The notes under the pieces: model-generated
Databases searched by the model: none
The model's input: only the letters and a program-made list of their open reading frames with translations
Told to the model about the DNA's origin: nothing
Made by a program: the position numbers and the translations under genes
From: GH45 sp046704385
GTDB lineage: Bacteria; Bacteroidota; Bacteroidia; Bacteroidales; SZUA-534
Length of the DNA stretch: 64,000 bases
Direction: 5' to 3'
Assembly (NCBI GenBank): GCA_046704385.1
Contig: JBJKSB010000021.1
Span: 124,001-188,000 of the forward strand
In this document: in pieces, positions 61,817 to 64,000 of the stretch
Numbering within the stretch: position 1 is the first letter of the stretch
How the letters are laid out: each line of letters starts with the position of its first letter

Positions 61817-61984
61817 AAAAAAATCCGGATGAACCATGGACTTTTCCCCGTTAGGGGCAATAGGGCGGTAAATAATCGGTCACAGTAACCCTTCCGCCCC
61901 AATTGGGGCGGGCGACTCCTAGGGTGACTAGTTTTACCGGGCTTTCGCACCCATGGCGCGAAAGTCATGCGATTCGGATTTTCC
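61817..61984. repeat. MITE-like 168-base element with imperfect terminal inverted repeats
   Basis: The two ends, reading inwards, both begin AAAATCCG and continue with matching CATG and ACTTT blocks over about 28 bases. Inside are CCCC-GTTA-GGGG (61846-61857), the perfect palindrome CCGCCCCAATTGGGGCGG (61894-61911) and CTTTCGC/GCGAAAG (61942-61964). Its GC content is clearly higher than the surroundings. There is no open frame, so it would be a non-autonomous element or a structured RNA. Confidence 0.5.
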
Positions 61985-62095
61985 TATAAATTTGTTATAC
62001 TCATGTAGGAAATTCCAAAAAGTTTAATTGTTTAATATTTTTTTCATGGTCATACTTAATGACTTTTAATAAAAGCAGAAATTAAATTGTACTTT

Positions 62096-62137
62096 TTTGG
62101 TATATAGTTTTTTTTTTTACATTTGGTTTCAACCAAA
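62096..62137 (+). promoter_or_regulatory. Promoter overlapped by a palindromic operator-like site
   Basis: TTTG (62096-62099), 18 bases, then TAcaTTTG (62118-62125). The palindrome TTTGGTT-TC-AACCAAA (62122-62137) covers the end of the -7 element and the expected transcription start, where a repressor could block it. If it drives the gene at 62367, the leader is about 235 bases. Confidence 0.5.
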
Positions 62138-62213
62138 ATAATTGACATTTCTTAAGCAAAGATTTTATTTAGATGATGCACCGATAAGGTGAGTATGTTA
62201 TTTTGTTTAAATC

Positions 62214-62227
62214 AGAAAGGAGGTGAT
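62214..62227 (+). promoter_or_regulatory. 14-base perfect complement to the 16S rRNA 3' tail
   Basis: AGAAAGGAGGTGAT is an extended Shine-Dalgarno sequence that would pair with the whole 16S tail. No good start codon follows at a suitable distance. A 14-codon frame GTG AGT ATG ... TTA TAA (about 62190-62234) runs through it and encodes MLFCLNQKGGDL from its ATG, which may be chance. Confidence 0.5.
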
Positions 62228-62366
62228 TTATAAATAAATAATTTGATTTTTTGATACTGATTATTGCCAGGCAAAAAAGGTATAGATGTTAAGAGAAATA
62301 AAAAAACCCTGAAAGTCCGGTTAAAAACAGTCAGGGAAAAGTTGAACTTTTTTTAAAATAAAAATT

Positions 62367-63569
62367 ATGAATAAAATACGAATTTGTTTATTGTTTGTTG
62401 CACTATTTGCAATAAGTTTTTGTTTATTTTCAAGTGCGAAAGCTGAAAATCCGAAAAAATCAATAGAGACTTTATCACCTAAGGTAGTAGCTGGTGTTAT
62501 GGTATTTGATAATAGGGAAGAAGCCTATGAATTGTTGGATGCTCTTTCAGAATTTTCAGATGAGGAAATCTATGAATGGGAAAGTAAACTTGGTTTCCGA
62601 TCGATGTTTGGGCTAATGCATGAAGTTGAGATGAATGATGAAAAATATTATCAAAATTATATTGATAAAGGATATTCAACTGATAAAATCATTGAAATGC
62701 TCAAAAGCGGTGATATCGAAAGGTATTCGCCGTTTACACGGCAATTGATTGCTCAGGGTGTATTAAAATCTATTGTTGAAAAAGACGGATCTATGTTTTT
62801 AGATGTTGCAATTGAACCAAATTTTAACCTCCGTTTTGTTAATGTTGATGGTTTTTATGCCGTTGATGGAAAAATTTATCTTCAACAAAAAGAGAGTTTA
62901 AAAATAATAACGGATGGAGACTTTGCAAAAATTGGTGAATTGGACAATATAGTTGAATCTAATGAAGCAATGCAGGTTGAGGTAATGCACATGATCTCTC
63001 AAGATAATTCTAAAAGTGACCCTACAGGTACCCAATACAGAGGTGAAATAGATATAGTAGAGGGCACAGGCGATAATGGTGAATGTTGGGGATGCTATCA
63101 ACTGTATAGTGTTGTCAGGCTTACCAGGTACTGGATCCGTTCCTTGTCAAGTGGTTGGTCAGGACAAGTTGAATTAAGCGTTAATAATGTAACCAGGAAA
63201 AGAAATTGGTGGCGACAATGGTATGTAGTAGATGATCAGAAAGCAATAGTGAATGGTTCTATAAGTAGGGGGCAGTCAGTGTATGTTGGGTGTAATGGGC
63301 AGGAACCAGAATATTCTGGGCAATATGGGACTAATGACAGAATAGTTAATAGGGAAATTTTTGAAAGTATAATACTTTATACACATCATACCCCTGTAAT
63401 TTCTAGTTGGTGTGATCCACTCACTGTTGGATTAGCTGATCAATACAGGATGGATTTAAGTGCAGTTCATTTAGAAGTTGAAATGGACAGACCTGGAGAT
63501 AATTATGAACCTTATATTTTATTGGATGCGGTTAATTGTGGAAGCTCCGAAGATATAGATATGAACTAG
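62367..63569 (+). CDS. Unrecognised secreted protein
   Basis: A 400-residue protein with a signal peptide (about residues 1-27, ending SAKAE). The N-terminal part (about 45-100) has the pattern FDNREEAYELLDALSEFSDEEIYEWESKLGFRS, seen in a Bacteroidota-only group of secreted proteins (DUF4848-like, low confidence). The C-terminal half (from about 220) is Trp- and Cys-containing, with GECWGCYQLYS and NWWRQWYVVDD, and looks like a beta domain. I do not know its function. It lies 64 bases before a receptor-like gene and after the repeat-rich gap. Confidence 0.75.
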   Translation: MNKIRICLLFVALFAISFCLFSSAKAENPKKSIETLSPKVVAGVMVFDNREEAYELLDALSEFSDEEIYEWESKLGFRSMFGLMHEVEMNDEKYYQNYIDKGYSTDKIIEMLKSGDIERYSPFTRQLIAQGVLKSIVEKDGSMFLDVAIEPNFNLRFVNVDGFYAVDGKIYLQQKESLKIITDGDFAKIGELDNIVESNEAMQVEVMHMISQDNSKSDPTGTQYRGEIDIVEGTGDNGECWGCYQLYSVVRLTRYWIRSLSSGWSGQVELSVNNVTRKRNWWRQWYVVDDQKAIVNGSISRGQSVYVGCNGQEPEYSGQYGTNDRIVNREIFESIILYTHHTPVISSWCDPLTVGLADQYRMDLSAVHLEVEMDRPGDNYEPYILLDAVNCGSSEDIDMN

Positions 63570-63593
63570 TTTTTATCAATTGAAAAATTATAA

Positions 63594-63620
63594 AAGTATG
63601 GCTCTAAGTGAGCCATACTT
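63594..63620 (+). terminator. Hairpin between the secreted protein and receptor genes
   Basis: AAGTATGGCT (63594-63603) pairs perfectly with AGCCATACTT (63611-63620) around a seven-base loop. The tail (CAATTAGATTT) is only weakly T-rich, so it may terminate partly or serve as a processing site between co-transcribed genes. Confidence 0.6.
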
Positions 63621-63633
63621 CAATTAGATTTAT

Positions 63634-64000
63634 ATGAAAGCATTATTACTACTTTTTCTAACAATATTTATCTCACGTAATGTTACTTCCCAGACTTTTA
63701 TAGTTTCTGGCCAGGTTTCTGATAGTACTTCGGGTGAATATTTACCCGGGGCTACAGCTTATTGTTACCAAACAAAGGGTGGGGTAGCTTGTAATGATTG
63801 GGGCTTTTTTAGTATAAAAGTGATACCGGGCATAAACACCCTCGAATTTTCGTATGTAGGCTATAAAAAGCAGTTAGTACAATTATTTGTAGCTAACGAT
63901 ACTCTTATAACTATTAACCTGTTGCCGGATACTGAACTTAGCGAGGTTACAGTTACTGCCGAAGGAAATTTGCAACGCCTGCAAAGTACCACGGTAAGCA
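63634..64000 (+). CDS. TonB-dependent receptor-like outer-membrane protein, N-terminal part
   Basis: The frame is open at the window edge, so 122 codons are visible. A signal peptide (about residues 1-21, ending NVTSQ) is followed by a carboxypeptidase-regulatory-like domain (FIVSGQVSDSTSGEYLPGATAYC ... GWF-like DWGFFSIKVIPG ... LEFSYVGYKKQ) and then SEVTVTAEG, the usual lead into a plug domain. There is no STN domain, so it should not signal through FecR. Confidence 0.85.
   Translation, partial: MKALLLLFLTIFISRNVTSQTFIVSGQVSDSTSGEYLPGATAYCYQTKGGVACNDWGFFSIKVIPGINTLEFSYVGYKKQLVQLFVANDTLITINLLPDTELSEVTVTAEGNLQRLQSTTVS

Larger units (their letters stand above)
61109..62366. other. 1.26-kb non-coding region rich in palindromic repeats
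   Basis: I see no gene here. It holds two groups of palindromes (61347-61561 and 61817-61984), a promoter-like site with an overlapping palindrome (62096-62137), a perfect complement to the 16S rRNA tail (62214-62227) and a leader hairpin CCCTGA/TCAGGG at about 62309-62337. Remaining parts are AT-rich without clear structure. The region may be a site where mobile or repeat elements gather. Confidence 0.6.

Noticed and set aside
1..64000. Search for tRNA genes, rRNA genes, CRISPR arrays, prophage and intact insertion sequences
   Set aside because: No cloverleaf-like arms with the GGTTCRA pattern, no regularly spaced direct repeats, and no transposase, integrase or phage structural genes were found by eye; a dedicated scan could still find something I missed.

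Overview
The window is an AT-rich bacterial chromosome segment from the phylum Bacteroidota, most likely order Bacteroidales or Marinilabiliales. Evidence for this: many genes are preceded by the Bacteroidota -7 promoter element TAnnTTTG (about ten good examples); there is a cargo protein with a type IX secretion sorting domain, a FecR-type anti-sigma protein with a DUF4974-like C-terminus, STN-type TonB receptors and a Reg_prop hybrid histidine kinase; and the order purH-mreB-mreC-mreD-mrdA-rodA is typical of the phylum. No tRNA, rRNA, CRISPR array, prophage or intact insertion sequence was seen.

Layout. 1-6.4 kb: end of purH, then the rod-shape/elongasome operon. 6.6-13.4 kb: a long KamA-family radical SAM protein, an ABC-F ATPase, acylphosphatase and pnp. 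13.6-24.4 kb: a long minus-strand cluster encoding a lipoprotein, an outer-membrane barrel, a T9SS cargo protein, a frameshifted periplasmic TPR protein, an M14-like zinc peptidase lipoprotein, a transglutaminase-7TM protein, a RimK-like ATP-grasp ligase and an 870-residue TPR protein. 24.5-28.5 kb: a divergent ECF sigma / FecR / STN-TonB receptor signalling unit. 28.5-32.4 kb: a Reg_prop hybrid histidine kinase. 32.7-47.8 kb: housekeeping genes (rpsO, a prolyl oligopeptidase, an outer-membrane protein, deoxynucleoside kinase, coaD, a thioredoxin-fold protein, NUDIX, pyrE, birA, a NarL-type two-component pair, rsfS-ftsH-DUF2007-cdsA-psd, ferredoxin). 48-53 kb: a CapD-like sugar nucleotide enzyme, rimM-rpsP, and an ECF sigma / membrane protein / barrel module. 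53.4-61.1 kb: a DNA polymerase III alpha subunit with an N-terminal proofreading exonuclease domain, thioredoxin, a DUF58 protein and a saccharopine dehydrogenase-like protein. 61.1-64 kb: a repeat-rich non-coding stretch, an unrecognised secreted protein and the start of another outer-membrane receptor-like protein.

The best candidate for an undescribed system is the 13.6-28.5 kb locus. Its core is a cytosolic amide-bond-forming ATP-grasp enzyme, a transglutaminase-7TM membrane protein whose Cys/His/Asp triad looks intact, and a zinc peptidase lipoprotein, all tightly packed. Upstream in the same run are an outer-membrane barrel, a surface-sorted protein and a periplasmic TPR protein, and a surface-sensing sigma/FecR/TonB receptor unit faces the cluster. 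I infer an envelope-spanning peptide- or protein-modifying system controlled by a cell-surface signal; substrate and function are unknown. Other points of note are the DnaQ-DnaE fusion, a 14-base perfect complement to the 16S rRNA 3' tail in a non-coding region, two bulged long hairpins, and a cluster of palindromic repeats between 61.3 and 62.0 kb.
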